Source: Aliishimia ponticola (GTDB lineage Bacteria > Pseudomonadota > Alphaproteobacteria > Rhodobacterales > Rhodobacteraceae). Taken from it: a stretch of DNA of 64,000 bases. The stretch covers positions 372,001-436,000 of the forward strand of contig NZ_SRKY01000004.1 of NCBI RefSeq assembly GCF_004803475.1. The letters are read 5' to 3'. The position numbers and the translations under genes are program-made. The number at the start of each line of letters is the position of its first letter. The stretch's first letter is position 1. A model generated the notes under the pieces. That model saw only the letters and a list, made by a program, of their open reading frames with translations. It was not told where the DNA came from and ran no database searches. Of this stretch, positions 30,652-38,642 are shown piece after piece.

Positions 30652-31067
30652 TTTCCCGGAGCGGAGACATTCAGGGTGGTACAGCCGATTTCTTCTTTCT
30701 GACAGACGCGTGAGCAGGCGCACCGCCTTCTACAACCATGTTCGGTTCATAATGCGATCGTTGCTTTTCCGTAGTTACAGGCAATTTTGTGGATTTTGCT
30801 ATAACTGCAATTGCGTATCAAACTACTGCTAATCATGGTTTCCTGCAGCGCAGCCGGAGCAATGTCAATTTGGCGATATAGTCAAGCATTGGATTCACTA
30901 TACCGGTATAGTGCATGAAATACCGTCGCTATACCTACAAAACAAAGACAGGCTCCATCGAGCTTAATGCTTCATTGCCACTATGGGCAGTTCCGGCACG
31001 TCTACTTGCTATGCGCACAAAGTTATGCGCTCAAATGGCGCAAAGGTTCGCGCGTCCCGAGAGGAAA
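30652..31067. other. Low-GC intergenic region between the helicase block and the LysR gene
   Basis: About 416 bp of AT-rich DNA (one 60-nt line is only 35% GC) with no convincing gene. It contains the perfect 18-bp palindrome at 30896-30913 described separately, and a 94-codon frame from 30915 whose second half is only the reverse of the LysR gene. I see no tRNA and no clear direct repeats that would mark an integration site. Confidence 0.5.
30896..30913. promoter_or_regulatory. Perfect 18-bp palindrome CACTATACCGGTATAGTG
   Basis: Self-complementary over all 18 bases. A further CTATACC copy of its half-site lies at 30929-30935, and a partial ATATAGTC lies near 30877-30884. Perfect symmetry with nearby half-sites is typical of a dimeric repressor operator. 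The regulator is not identified; a short frame starts 2 nt downstream at 30915. Confidence 0.5.
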
Positions 31068-31961
31068 CTACAGCGAACACTCCTCGAACGCATTCCACAG
31101 ATAGGCCGCGACCGGTCCTATCGCTGGCTTGCGTTGGCGAAAGACGAACACTTCAATCCCGAAGCTCAAATGCGTGTGGGGCAGGACGATTTCCCGTAAC
31201 GCGTCCTGCGCCAACTCTTCGGCGATCATGTGTTCGGGCAGACGCCCCCAACCAAGGCCCGCGACCAGCAATTGCTTTTTCATATGCAGGTCGTTGACAT
31301 ACCACCGCCGCTGTCCCTTCTGAACCCCAAGCTCCCGGTCGAACAGGCCCGAAGCCTGACCGCTGTCGCGCGCGATGACCTGATGGAATCGCCGCAGGTC
31401 GGCCAACGTGCCGGGCGCGTCCATCGCATCCAGAAGCGAAGGCGCGGCGACATTGCGCATCGCGGACCTGGCCACGGGCCTGTAATCGAACCCTCCTTCT
31501 TCCAGCATCACATGGATCGCGGGCGCGAGGGCCAGTGCCGCTTCGCCGGACTGCACGGCCCCGATCGCGCCTGAAAGAACCTCGCCGCGCAGGACAAGGC
31601 GGGTGTCGGGAAAGCGGGCTTGCACCTTGGCCAGCACCGGCGTCACGACGTCCAGATCCGTGGCGGCATCGATGGCGATGGTGATCGTTTCTTCCTGCCC
31701 TTTTTCGAAATGCTGGATCAGCTGCGTCAGGTCTTCCGCCTCGGACAGAACCCGCAGCGATTGCAGATAGACCCGCCGACCCACCGGGGTCAGTTCCAAC
31801 CGATAACCTGTGCGATCAAAAAGCTCTGTCCCGGTCTGGAATTCCAACGCCTTCAAGGCCTGGCTCACCGCGGGTTGGGTTCGGTTCAGGCTCTCCGCCG
31901 CCGCTTTGACCGACCCGGTGTCGACCACGGCGCGCAGCACCTTTAGTTGATCCAGCTTCAT
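31068..31961 (-). CDS. LysR-family transcriptional regulator
   Basis: 297 residues. The N-terminal winged helix-turn-helix is MKLDQLKVLRAVVDTGSVKAAAESLNRTQPAVSQALKALEFQTG (about 1-60), followed by a periplasmic-binding-protein-like effector domain. It is transcribed divergently from the pirin gene with 105 nt between, where a T-N11-A palindrome lies, so it most likely controls the pirin-oxidoreductase pair. The effector is unknown. It marks the return to normal GC content after the helicase block. Confidence 0.93.
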   Translation of the reverse strand: MKLDQLKVLRAVVDTGSVKAAAESLNRTQPAVSQALKALEFQTGTELFDRTGYRLELTPVGRRVYLQSLRVLSEAEDLTQLIQHFEKGQEETITIAIDAATDLDVVTPVLAKVQARFPDTRLVLRGEVLSGAIGAVQSGEAALALAPAIHVMLEEGGFDYRPVARSAMRNVAAPSLLDAMDAPGTLADLRRFHQVIARDSGQASGLFDRELGVQKGQRRWYVNDLHMKKQLLVAGLGWGRLPEHMIAEELAQDALREIVLPHTHLSFGIEVFVFRQRKPAIGPVAAYLWNAFEECSL

Positions 31962-31977
31962 CGGTGGCCCCTGATGT

Positions 31978-31990
31978 TAAGCAATACTTA
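31978..31990. promoter_or_regulatory. LysR-box candidate between the LysR gene and pirin
   Basis: TAAG-CAATA-CTTA, a 13-bp interrupted palindrome that fits the T-N11-A pattern of LysR-regulator sites. It lies 17 nt before the LysR start in the shared divergent promoter region, as expected for autoregulation and control of pirin. Confidence 0.4.
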
Positions 31991-32066
31991 TATAGACAGG
32001 CAAAAAATATAAATTTCAATCCATCGTTCGGACGCTTACCTCTGAGTCAGAGAATGGAGTGTCGCG

Positions 32067-32948
32067 ATGAGACAGGTCACATCACAGCAGGATATCCAGC
32101 CCGACCGCGTCGGTAGCTTCACCATTGCCCGCGCGATCCCAAATCCAGCGGTGCAATTCGCCGGTCCGATCATGCTGCTGGATCATCTGCCGCCAAAGGA
32201 CATCGCACCGCGTGAAATTCCCGATCCCGACGGATCCTTCGCGCATCCGCACCGGGGTATCGCCACTTTCACTTATGTTCTGGAAGGCGCGCTGACCCAT
32301 GCCGACAGCAGTGGCGGGCATGGCACCATCACCTCAGGCGGTGTGCAGTGGATGAAGGCCGGGAACGGCATCGTCCATGACGAAATGATGCCCGCAGACC
32401 TGCGCAACAATGGTGGCCGCCTGCACAGCTTCCAATTCTGGATCAACCTGCCCGCCCGCAACAAGGCGGAGCCTGCTGAATACATGCCCGTCCCGGCCGA
32501 GGATTTGCCGGTACTGCCCCTGCCGAGCGGCCGCGCGCATCTCAAGGTTCTTCTGGGCAGCTATGATGGCTCCGCCGCGCCCATCCCGACCTTTTCCGAA
32601 GAATTCATCTGGCATGTGAGGGTTGAGCCAATGGGCTCTGCCCGTGTGGACTTGCCCGCGGGCCTTCCCGTGGTGGGCTTTCTTCCAGGCCAAGGCGCAA
32701 TCGTCAGCGGAACGGAGGTGGCCGCGCACCGGTCCTTCGTGCTGGGCGATGAAGGGTCCGACATCGAAATCGTCAATCCGGGTGCCGACCCGCTGGACCT
32801 TTTGCTGTTCGGCGGCGCACCGATCGCCGAGCCGGTCGCCATGCTTGGCCCCTTTGTGATGAACACGCAAGCCGAACTGACCGAGGCTTTCCACGAATAC
32901 CGCGCGGGCAAGTATGGGCAGATCACCTATCCGCCTGAAACAGGCTGA
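32067..32948 (+). CDS. Pirin family protein
   Basis: 293 residues, bicupin fold. The N-terminal cupin carries the metal-site histidines in FAHPHRGIATFTYVLEGALTHADS, plus the FQFWINLPARNKAEPAEYMPV strand; the C-terminal cupin begins near EEFIWHVRVEP. Bacterial pirins act as quercetin 2,3-dioxygenases or bind metabolic enzymes. No substrate can be assigned. Divergent from the LysR gene and followed 110 nt later by an FAD oxidoreductase, a likely partner under the same control. Confidence 0.9.
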   Translation: MRQVTSQQDIQPDRVGSFTIARAIPNPAVQFAGPIMLLDHLPPKDIAPREIPDPDGSFAHPHRGIATFTYVLEGALTHADSSGGHGTITSGGVQWMKAGNGIVHDEMMPADLRNNGGRLHSFQFWINLPARNKAEPAEYMPVPAEDLPVLPLPSGRAHLKVLLGSYDGSAAPIPTFSEEFIWHVRVEPMGSARVDLPAGLPVVGFLPGQGAIVSGTEVAAHRSFVLGDEGSDIEIVNPGADPLDLLLFGGAPIAEPVAMLGPFVMNTQAELTEAFHEYRAGKYGQITYPPETG

Positions 32949-33058
32949 ACCACGGCAGAACACGCGCCTACCAGCCTTCTTTGACCTTCATTCCAAAACC
33001 CGCGGCCAGCGATGTGGATCACCCGCCGTCTGACCGCCCTGAAAGGAAATACACTCCC

Positions 33059-34141
33059 ATGTCCAAACGCATCGTTATTGTCGGCGGCGGCTATGTTGGC
33101 GTCGGTCTCGCCAAATCGCTTGACGCCACTGCTGACGTCACCCTGATCGAACCGCGCAGCCATTTCGTCCACGCACCTGCCATGATCCGCGCCGTTGCGG
33201 ACCCGTCGCTGCTTGACCGGGTGTTGATCCCCTATGATCGTCTGCTCGAGAACGGCCGCGTGCTGCATGCCCGTGCGACCGGTATCGACGCAACCGGCGT
33301 AACGCTGGATGACGGACAAAAGGTAGAAGCCGATTACATCGTGGTTGGCACCGGCTCTTCCAACGCGACGCCCTTCAAACCTGTGGGCGACGACATCGAG
33401 GGGCTGCGGCAGGCCAACCAGCGCATCCACCAGCAGCTCAAGGCGGCGCAGACCATCGGTATTGTCGGCGCGGGGGCCGTTGGCACGGAACTGGCGGGCG
33501 AGATCGCTTATGCCATGCCGGACAAGAAGATTACGCTGATTTCGGACACGGACCGCCTGTTCCCCACCATGCCGGAGAAGCTTGGCGCATCGCTGGCCAA
33601 GAAATTGCAGGACGCAGGCGTGACCCTCAAACTTGGGAACAGGGCCGAAAACCTGCAAAGCATGACCGAACCCTATGCCGGTCAGCTGCGGCTGTCGGAT
33701 GGGTCTGAACATACGTTCGACCTGATTTTCCCCGTCCTTGGCTCGCGCGCCAGTTCCGAATTGCTGGAGGCGTTGCCCGACATCCAGAAAAGCACCGCAA
33801 ACCGGATCAAGGTGGACCAGTGGCTGCGCCCATCATCGCTGCCCAATGTCTTTGCCGCCGGGGATGTGGCCGATGCGGGCGACAGCATGACCATTGTCGC
33901 GGCCAGCCGCCAATTGCCTTGGCTCACCGCAACGCTGAAAGGGCTTATGGCGGACAAGCCGCTCGACACGATGAAACCCTATAAGCCATGGGGGCCCAAA
34001 GCGCCGATCCTCGTACCGCTTGGCCCGAAGCGCGGCAGTTCCTTCCTGGGCCTGTTCACCGCCGGCGATTTCCTGACGCGCAGGCTGAAAGGCGAAGACC
34101 TGTTCGTGACAAGGTACAACAAACTGCTGAACAGGGAGTGA
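33059..34141 (+). CDS. NAD(P)/FAD-dependent oxidoreductase (AIFM2/FSP1-like)
   Basis: 360 residues from the ATG at 33059 (AAAGGA upstream). The N-terminal FAD Rossmann motif is RIVIVGGGYVGVGLAKSL, the central NAD(P)H motif is TIGIVGAGAVGTELAGEIAY, and the C-terminal FAD motif is NVFAAGDVAD. There is no redox CxxC in the active region, so it is not a disulfide reductase; it resembles AMID/FSP1- and NDH-2-like flavoproteins that reduce quinones. It follows the pirin gene and is probably co-regulated by the LysR regulator. Confidence 0.88.
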   Translation: MSKRIVIVGGGYVGVGLAKSLDATADVTLIEPRSHFVHAPAMIRAVADPSLLDRVLIPYDRLLENGRVLHARATGIDATGVTLDDGQKVEADYIVVGTGSSNATPFKPVGDDIEGLRQANQRIHQQLKAAQTIGIVGAGAVGTELAGEIAYAMPDKKITLISDTDRLFPTMPEKLGASLAKKLQDAGVTLKLGNRAENLQSMTEPYAGQLRLSDGSEHTFDLIFPVLGSRASSELLEALPDIQKSTANRIKVDQWLRPSSLPNVFAAGDVADAGDSMTIVAASRQLPWLTATLKGLMADKPLDTMKPYKPWGPKAPILVPLGPKRGSSFLGLFTAGDFLTRRLKGEDLFVTRYNKLLNRE

Positions 34142-34300
34142 CGCAGGTGCCTTCCAGACGTGGCTGACCCCGCCGGATGTTACCGGTCTGCCAGCGGATA
34201 TATGTCGCTGGTTTGACCGTCATCCGGCACCCGGATACGAAAACGATGTGAGAGTGCATTCGACTGGCAGCAGGGCACTCGCAGGGCAAGGGGGGTGTGA

Positions 34301-34711
34301 ATGGACGACAATCTGGCCACGGGTCAGTGCCTTTGCGGCGCTGTGTCATTTCGCGTTTCGGGCGCGTTCGAAAGCTTTTACCTGTGCCATTGTTCGCGCT
34401 GCCGCAAGGATAGCGGATCAGCGCATTCGGCTAATCTGTTCTCGACCGTAGCCAGGATCACCTGGGTGTCGGGAGAGGATAGGATCAAGACGTTCCGGCT
34501 TCCCAAGTCGCAGCACATCAAGAGCTTTTGCGCCGATTGCGGCTCCGCGCTGCCGGTGTTCCAAGAGGCGCATGGTGTGCTTGTCGTGCCCGCGGGGTCG
34601 CTGGAGACCCGGATCAATATCCGACCGGGCGCACATATTTGCTACTCCAGCCGCGCCGATTGGGACAAGGATCTCTCCTCCATCACAAGGATCGGCGGTC
34701 TGCCGGGATGA
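34301..34711 (+). CDS. GFA/CENP-V family zinc protein
   Basis: 136 residues with the cysteine pattern of the glutathione-dependent formaldehyde-activating enzyme fold: CLCGAV near the N-terminus, CHCSRCRKDSGS in the middle and FCADCGSALPVF further on, which bind zinc. Most members with this domain are not proven formaldehyde enzymes. It has a GGGGGGTG ribosome binding region and stands alone, convergent with the cation-transporter gene. Confidence 0.9.
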   Translation: MDDNLATGQCLCGAVSFRVSGAFESFYLCHCSRCRKDSGSAHSANLFSTVARITWVSGEDRIKTFRLPKSQHIKSFCADCGSALPVFQEAHGVLVVPAGSLETRINIRPGAHICYSSRADWDKDLSSITRIGGLPG

Positions 34712-34771
34712 ACGTTCGGTCCTATGATCGGCCCCTGAACAGCGCACCGCCGGATAGCATTGCTATTTACA

Positions 34772-35407
34772 TCATGCTTCCAAATGATCGTGCCCGTACC
34801 CCGCGCGCCGCTCTGCAAGCGCTTGTCGCACGATCTGGAACGCGGAGGACAGGAAAAGCCCCGCCATGATGGTTGCAACGATCAGGTCCGGCCAGCCGCT
34901 TGCCGTGCCCCAAACGCCTAGGGCTGCGATCATAACCGCCACGTTGCCAATGGCATCGTTGCGCGAACACAGCCAGACCGACCGGACATTGGCATCCCCA
35001 TCCTTGTACCGGATCAGCAGCGCGACGCTTGCCAGATTGGTAAGCAGGGCAAGGAAGCCGACGATGCCCATGATCTCTGCCGTGGGAATGCCGACATAGA
35101 ACACGCGATACACCGTCGAACCAAAGACCCACAGCCCCATAAGCAAGAGGCTGACGCCCTTGAACAGCGCCGCGTTTGTCCGGGCGCGGACCGAAGCCCC
35201 AATGACCGCAAGCGAAATCCCATAGGTCAGCGCATCCCCCGCAAAGTCGAGCGCGTCCGCCTGCAACGCCTGCGATTTGGCCAAGTGACCGGCCGTCATT
35301 TCGACGAAGAACATTGTCGCATTCAGCGCGATGACGATCCAGAGCCGTCTTTTGTAGTCATCCGAGACACCGTCGAACTTGGTGTCATGTCCGCAGCAGC
35401 CAGTCAT
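34772..35407 (-). CDS. Cation transporter of the CDF family, short form
   Basis: 211 residues with about six membrane helices and an N-terminal CCGHD metal-binding-like patch. TM2 contains ADALDFAGD and TM5 SRNDAIGN, the positions where CDF proteins hold their transport-site D/H/N residues. The usual C-terminal cytosolic domain is missing, leaving only HDHLEA at the end, so it is a compact CDF. Its ATG overlaps the transglutaminase stop by 4 nt. It is controlled by the divergent MerR regulator's promoter, which points to heavy-metal efflux. Confidence 0.85.
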   Translation of the reverse strand: MTGCCGHDTKFDGVSDDYKRRLWIVIALNATMFFVEMTAGHLAKSQALQADALDFAGDALTYGISLAVIGASVRARTNAALFKGVSLLLMGLWVFGSTVYRVFYVGIPTAEIMGIVGFLALLTNLASVALLIRYKDGDANVRSVWLCSRNDAIGNVAVMIAALGVWGTASGWPDLIVATIMAGLFLSSAFQIVRQALAERRAGYGHDHLEA

Positions 35408-36177
35408 GACGCGGCCCCTTTGTCTTGAGGAATGGGCACGGGCGGCAGCAGATTGGACTCTCCACCCGGAATGGCCGGGACACGCCCGGCACGAATCTGT
35501 GCGACTCGCCGGTTCATCCAGTGCCGGATGGCCAAACGATAGGCCAATCCGCGCAACCCGGTAAGCTGCCTATGATCTGCATAGAAGGCATCCGGGCTGT
35601 CAAAGACCCCAAGATCGCTGTTGATGCCTGTCTTCTGGATATAGGTACTTTGCCCCGCCCAGCCGACGCTTGGCGTTTGCAAACAATCCGTGCCCACCCC
35701 GTATGCACAAAGCACCCTGCGCTTCGGAAAGCTTGCTTGAAGCGCTTCCAGAACGCCCCGATCCAGAATGAACCCTTCCAGCTCCAGCCATGTGCCGCCG
35801 TGCTGCACCTCCACCCAAGAGTGGATGATGTTGCGCGGCGCGAGCGGATAGACAGCCTCTGGCACCACGCCGCGTTGCAGGCGCTTGTCGATGGTAAAGC
35901 CGTGAAACCGGCACGGTATTTTCAAGGCCCGCAGCAAGGCCATCAGAAGCGTGCCCTTGGTGTTGCATTGGCCGTAGCCATCGGCCAGCACTTTCGAGGC
36001 AGGCAGGGCGTCGTCAGAATTGTAGCCAAACAGCACCTCGTTGCGCACGAATTCATAGGCTGCGCCGATACGCGCCTTTTCGGTCAACTCCGCCCATCCC
36101 CGCTGCGCAACAAGCGCCTGAATCGGCGCGGCCCGGTAGTCGAGCAGAGGCGTGGCAGAGAGATAATCGTGGGACAT
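35404..36177 (-). CDS. Transglutaminase-like cysteine protease domain protein
   Basis: 257 residues, cytoplasmic (no signal peptide). The transglutaminase-core triad is visible: C71 in GYGQCNTKGTLL, H119 in NIIHSWVEV, and D139 or E134 in WLELEGFILD. Such domains act as proteases, peptide N-glycanases or cross-linkers; the substrate is unknown. It is the first gene of an operon with a cation transporter under a MerR-type promoter, an uncommon pairing. The ATG at 36177 follows GAGGTCAGG. Confidence 0.88.
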   Translation of the reverse strand: MSHDYLSATPLLDYRAAPIQALVAQRGWAELTEKARIGAAYEFVRNEVLFGYNSDDALPASKVLADGYGQCNTKGTLLMALLRALKIPCRFHGFTIDKRLQRGVVPEAVYPLAPRNIIHSWVEVQHGGTWLELEGFILDRGVLEALQASFPKRRVLCAYGVGTDCLQTPSVGWAGQSTYIQKTGINSDLGVFDSPDAFYADHRQLTGLRGLAYRLAIRHWMNRRVAQIRAGRVPAIPGGESNLLPPVPIPQDKGAAS

Positions 36178-36205
36178 CCTGACCTCTTCTTCTTGTGTCC
36201 CAATT

Positions 36206-36236
36206 CATATACGATCTCTAGTAACTAGAGGTTCAA
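36206..36236 (-). promoter_or_regulatory. MerR-type promoter/operator for the transglutaminase-CDF operon
   Basis: On the minus strand TTGAAC (36236-36231) and TATATG (36211-36206) are separated by 19 bp. Inside the spacer lies CTCTAGTTACTAGAG (36216-36230), a palindrome. The over-long 19-bp spacer with a central dyad is the hallmark of promoters activated by MerR-family metal sensors through DNA distortion. It lies between the divergent merR-like gene and its target operon. Confidence 0.8.
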
Positions 36237-36247
36237 GAGGTTTCTGC

Positions 36248-36664
36248 ATGTTTTCCATCGGGGAGCTTTCACGCCGCACCAAGGTCAAGGTGCCGACCAT
36301 CCGGTACTATGAAGAAATGGGATTGCTGCCCAAAGCCGCACGCACATCCGGCAACCAACGGCGATACGACACAGCCGGATTGGAACGATTGAGTTTCATA
36401 CGCCACGCGCGGGATCTTGGATTTTCCATCGAGGCGATCTCGTCGCTGATCGAATTACAAGAGCATCCGGATCGGTCCTGCGAGACAGCGGCAGTTATTG
36501 CCAGATCGCAACTTGCAGAGGTGCGGGCGAAGATCAAAAGGCTCAAAACGCTTGAGAAGGAATTGAGCCGGATTTCCAAAGGCTGCAACGGCGCAGGTGT
36601 GTCGGAAGATTGCTATGTGCTGGCATCGCTGGCGGACCACACCTTGTGCGACCGCGAACACTAG
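36248..36664 (+). CDS. MerR-family metal-responsive regulator
   Basis: 138 residues. The N-terminal winged helix MFSIGELSRRTKVKVPTIRYYEEMGLLP (1-28) and RRYDTAGLERLSFIRHARDLGFS are standard MerR. The ligand cysteines are in DRSCETA (about C79) and in a C-terminal loop CNGAGVSEDC with eight residues between the cysteines, then a near-terminal cysteine. This recalls ZntR/CadR-type sensors of zinc, cadmium or lead. It is divergent from the transporter operon it very likely controls. Confidence 0.93.
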   Translation: MFSIGELSRRTKVKVPTIRYYEEMGLLPKAARTSGNQRRYDTAGLERLSFIRHARDLGFSIEAISSLIELQEHPDRSCETAAVIARSQLAEVRAKIKRLKTLEKELSRISKGCNGAGVSEDCYVLASLADHTLCDREH

Positions 36665-36798
36665 CAAGCGCCAGATCGCGCTAACCAACAGTCAGCGCGG
36701 CCCGCGTCATTGCCCATTTCGACAGGGCGGCGATGCGGACCCTCTGGATCGACGCCTTTGTTGCCAGCGGCCCGGTCGGCCTGTTTCTGGCAATGGTT

Positions 36799-38412
36799 TT
36801 ACAACGGCGTGGCCGTGGTTGATGGCGATGCTGCGGGCCGCGCGGCCTCGGCAGCCATCCATGTATCCAGGTCGGCGATTTCACCTGCTGACAGACGGAG
36901 TCCCAGCTTGCTGCGACGCCAGACGACATCCTCAGCCGTGCGGGCGAATTCCTGTCGCATCAGCCAGCGCACCTCCGCCTCTGTCAGCGTTGCGCCGAAA
37001 TCGCGGCCCAGATCCTCGGCAGTCGCCGCGCCTGACAGCATCTCGGCGCTCTCTGTCCCGTAAGCGCGGACAAGGCGCAGCGCCCATCTGTCCGTCAGGA
37101 ACGTGAAACGCGCCTGCAAGTCGCGGACCAGATCATTGACCCCATCCACAGGGAAATCCCCGCCCGGCAGCGGCACACCAGCGGTCCACGGCCCTTGGGG
37201 TGCCCGTATATGCTGACCGATCCGCGCCATCGCGCTTTCGGCCAAGCGGCGATAGGTGGTGATCTTGCCGCCAAACACATTCAGCAGCGGCGCGCCGCCT
37301 TCGGCATTGACTGTCAATGTATAATCCCGTGTCGCCGCCGTCGCGCTGCTGGCCCCATCATCATACAGCGGGCGCACACCGGAATAGGTCCAGACGATAT
37401 CCTCGCGGCCAATCGGCGTCTTGAAATAACCGTTCGCGAAATCGATCAGATAATCCTGCTCCTCCGGTGTGCAAACGGGCGGTTCCGACGGGTCATCATG
37501 GTCTGCATCCGTCGTGCCGATCAGCGTGAAGTCCGTTTCATACGGTATCGCAAAGATGATCCGCCCATCGGTGCCCTGAAAGAAGTAGCATTTGTCGTGG
37601 TCAAAAAGGCGCCGCGTCACGATATGCGAACCACGGACCAAGCGGACATTGTCGCGTGACGACAGTGCCAGAGTGTCATGGATCGTGCGCGCCACCCATG
37701 GACCCGCAGCATTCACCAACATCCGGGCGCGGCGTATCTGTTCCGCGCCGGTGACGCTGTCGCGCAAGGTGATTTCCCAGTGATCCCCACCGCGCTGCGC
37801 CGAGACGACTTCTGTCCGCGTCAATATCTCTGCGCCACGCGCCTTTGCATCGCGGGCGTTCAGCACGACAAGCCGCGAATCTTCGATCCAGCAGTCGGAG
37901 TATTCATAGGCCTGCGCGAACTGGTCTTGCAAAGGCGCGCCTTCCGGGGCGGTCCTTAGATCAAGCACCTTGGTGCCGGGCAAGACCTTCCGCCCACCCA
38001 GCGTATCATACATGAACAGCCCCAACCGGATCAGCCACTTCGGGCGGCGTCCCTTCATCCACGGCATGATCGTCGACAGCAGCTTGGATGTCGGCGTCTG
38101 CGCGTCAAAGCGCATCCCCTTGTGATAGGGCAACACGAACCGCATCGGCCAGCTGATATGCGGCATTGCCGAAAGCAGAACCTCGCGTTCGATCAACGCT
38201 TCGCGGACCAGCCGAAATTCGAAATATTCAAGATAACGCAAGCCGCCGTGGAACAGCTTCGTCGATGCTGAAGAGGTCGCGCTGGCCAAGTCGTTCTTCT
38301 CTGCCAAGGCCACGCGCAGACCGCGCCCGGCCGCATCCCGTGCGATACCGCAGCCATTGATGCCACCGCCGATGACGAAAAGATCGACAGGTTCGACACT
38401 GCTTTGTGACAT
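36799..38412 (-). CDS. glpD: Aerobic glycerol-3-phosphate dehydrogenase GlpD
   Basis: Membrane-associated flavoenzyme oxidising glycerol-3-phosphate to dihydroxyacetone phosphate and feeding quinone. 537 residues from the ATG at 38412 (GGAG seven bases upstream); a longer in-frame start near 38532 is rejected. The FAD motif DLFVIGGGINGCGIARDAAGRG is at the N-terminus, with SSASTKLFHGGLRYLEYFEFRLVREAL and GSHIVTRRLFDHDKCYFFQGTDGR as family blocks. Divergent from glpR, its likely repressor. No glycerol kinase or facilitator is in view. Confidence 0.96.
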   Translation of the reverse strand: MSQSSVEPVDLFVIGGGINGCGIARDAAGRGLRVALAEKNDLASATSSASTKLFHGGLRYLEYFEFRLVREALIEREVLLSAMPHISWPMRFVLPYHKGMRFDAQTPTSKLLSTIMPWMKGRRPKWLIRLGLFMYDTLGGRKVLPGTKVLDLRTAPEGAPLQDQFAQAYEYSDCWIEDSRLVVLNARDAKARGAEILTRTEVVSAQRGGDHWEITLRDSVTGAEQIRRARMLVNAAGPWVARTIHDTLALSSRDNVRLVRGSHIVTRRLFDHDKCYFFQGTDGRIIFAIPYETDFTLIGTTDADHDDPSEPPVCTPEEQDYLIDFANGYFKTPIGREDIVWTYSGVRPLYDDGASSATAATRDYTLTVNAEGGAPLLNVFGGKITTYRRLAESAMARIGQHIRAPQGPWTAGVPLPGGDFPVDGVNDLVRDLQARFTFLTDRWALRLVRAYGTESAEMLSGAATAEDLGRDFGATLTEAEVRWLMRQEFARTAEDVVWRRSKLGLRLSAGEIADLDTWMAAEAARPAASPSTTATPL

Positions 38413-38479
38413 TAGAATGCTCCGGTTAAGTGCGCACTGTCCGCTTAACGGATCACCGCGCGGTATCGCAAGGAAATCA

Positions 38480-38568
38480 TTTTCGTTTGTGTTCGTTTTC
38501 TCGTATAAGTAGCCGTATACTACGAAAATCAACCGTTATGGTCGCAAATTCGTGACTCACAAATTCGT
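38480..38568. promoter_or_regulatory. Repeated TTCGTTT / CAAATTCGT sites in the glpD-glpR gap
   Basis: The 230-nt divergent gap has TTCGTTT at 38482-38488 and 38492-38498 (10-bp spacing), CAAATTCGT at 38545-38553 and 38560-38568 (15-bp spacing) and an inverted ACGAAAAT at 38522-38529. TTCG-rich repeats are typical of DeoR/GlpR operators. GlpR probably binds here to repress glpD and itself. Confidence 0.5.
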
Positions 38569-38642
38569 TTCCATGCGTACGACTTGCTGATCTTCGCGAC
38601 TTAATGCATGGTCCGCACAGTCAGCACGGACCACCGAACCCC

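Noticed and set aside
30526-30723. 65-codon GTG frame on the minus strand overlapping the helicase start
   Set aside because: No ATG, no ribosome binding site and odd composition; probably chance in AT-richer DNA.
30915-31199. 94-codon frame starting just after the 18-bp palindrome
   Set aside because: Its last 44 codons are only the complement of the LysR gene 3' end; no ribosome binding site or family is seen. The first 50 codons could be a relic, but support is too weak for a gene call.
36733-36822. 29-residue hydrophobic frame between the merR-like gene and glpD
   Set aside because: Reads as a short membrane helix (WIDAFVASGPVGLFLAMVL), but it overlaps the end of glpD and has no homologue I recognise.
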